Below are positions 5,368 to 5,737 of a stretch of DNA of 5,737 nt, piece after piece. Position 1 is the first letter of the stretch. Every line of letters starts with the position of its first letter. Under the pieces are notes generated by a model. That model was not told the DNA's origin, searched no databases, and saw only the letters and a program-made list of their open reading frames with translations. The translations under genes were made by a program, and so were the position numbers. This DNA comes from Polynucleobacter sp. (lineage in GTDB: Bacteria; Pseudomonadota; Gammaproteobacteria; Burkholderiales; Burkholderiaceae), in the NCBI GenBank assembly GCA_023257325.1, contig JALRCP010000169.1, positions 1 to 5,737 on the forward strand, given 5' to 3'.

Positions 5368-5737
5368 TGGATTCAAAAAAACGATTATCGGTGGGCATCT
5401 TAGGTGGCACATTTGATCCCCCACACTGGGGTCACTTGCGCTTGGCCGAACATTTTTCAAAAGTGCTGCAACTGGATCACATCATTTGGATGCCTGCAGG
5501 ACAGCCTTGGCAAAAAGGCCACGACATCACTTTGGCCAAACATCGTTTGGCGATGAGTGAATACGCCATTGAGACCTTGCATGATTTATTTGTGGATCAT
5601 CACATTTACACCAAAATTGAAATCAGCACGTTAGAAATGGCGCGTGAAGGTCCCAGTTATGCCATTGATACAGCCAAAGAAATTCGTGCTTTATACGGTG
5701 CCCAAGCTTCCATCTCATGGCTCATGGGTTCTGATAG
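5367..5737 (+). CDS. nadD: Nicotinate-nucleotide adenylyltransferase NadD, N-terminal part (runs off the right edge)
   Basis: NadD transfers AMP from ATP to nicotinate mononucleotide, forming deamido-NAD in the common last stages of NAD synthesis. The 123 complete codons here are just over half of the usual 190-220 residue protein; the reading frame is still open at the window edge. The nucleotidyltransferase signature GGTFDPPHWGH is at residues 13-23, containing the HxGH ATP-binding motif (His20, His23). WMPAGQPWQK (41-50), with the MPAG-x-P pattern, and EGPSYAIDT (94-102), matching the family's G-x-SY-x-x-DT segment, follow. LMGSD at 119-123 begins the usual (M/I)G-x-D motif. The ATG at 5367 shares its A with the hemF stop (TGATG), and only a weak GGA lies upstream (5354-5356), so translation is probably coupled to hemF. 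In Burkholderiales rsfS and rlmH often follow nadD; the sequence ends too early to see them. Confidence 0.95.
   Translation, partial: MDSKKRLSVGILGGTFDPPHWGHLRLAEHFSKVLQLDHIIWMPAGQPWQKGHDITLAKHRLAMSEYAIETLHDLFVDHHIYTKIEISTLEMAREGPSYAIDTAKEIRALYGAQASISWLMGSD

Noticed and set aside
1..5737. Undescribed defence, mobile or biosynthetic system
   Set aside because: Every protein gene belongs to a well-known housekeeping or oxidoreductase family and there is no gene gap longer than 165 bp; nothing suggests a novel system.

Overview
This window is an ordinary chromosomal housekeeping segment from a proteobacterium, most likely a betaproteobacterium of the Burkholderiales, perhaps close to Polynucleobacter. 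The pointers are the gene order yebC-purD-hemF-nadD, which I recall from that group, the moderate GC content by eye, the strong use of TTG for leucine, and oxygen-dependent HemF, which suggests aerobic life. The lineage is inferred from memory of gene order and family resemblance, not from a search. I see no insertion sequence, phage gene, CRISPR array, toxin-antitoxin pair or defence gene, and no novel multi-gene system.

Layout: the left half (1-2261) is read entirely on the minus strand. In transcription order it holds a zinc-free quinone oxidoreductase (qor-like), a beta-hydroxyacid dehydrogenase of the 3-hydroxyisobutyrate dehydrogenase / tartronate semialdehyde reductase family, tRNA-Leu(CAA) with an encoded CCA end, and the first 71 codons of rlmJ, the 23S rRNA m6A2030 methyltransferase, which runs off the left edge. 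The right half (2399-5737) is read on the plus strand: yebC, purD, hemF and the first 123 codons of nadD, which runs off the right edge. The 137-bp AT-rich gap at 2262-2398 is a divergent promoter region serving both halves.

The plus-strand genes look like one operon. Gaps are 39 bp and 14 bp, nadD overlaps hemF by one base, and no terminator is visible between them. The operon joins a translation or transcription accessory factor (YebC), purine synthesis (PurD), haem synthesis (HemF) and NAD synthesis (NadD). These are growth-linked functions rather than steps of one pathway. On the minus strand the two oxidoreductases are 16 bp apart and probably co-transcribed. The tRNA appears to have its own promoter inside the end of the upstream gene, with a GC-rich stretch after the -10 box of the sort seen at stable RNA promoters.

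The most interesting points are small. They are the candidate tRNA promoter embedded in coding sequence, a pair of related inverted repeats in and just after that promoter, and the match between the UUG-reading tRNA and the leucine codon bias of the neighbouring genes.
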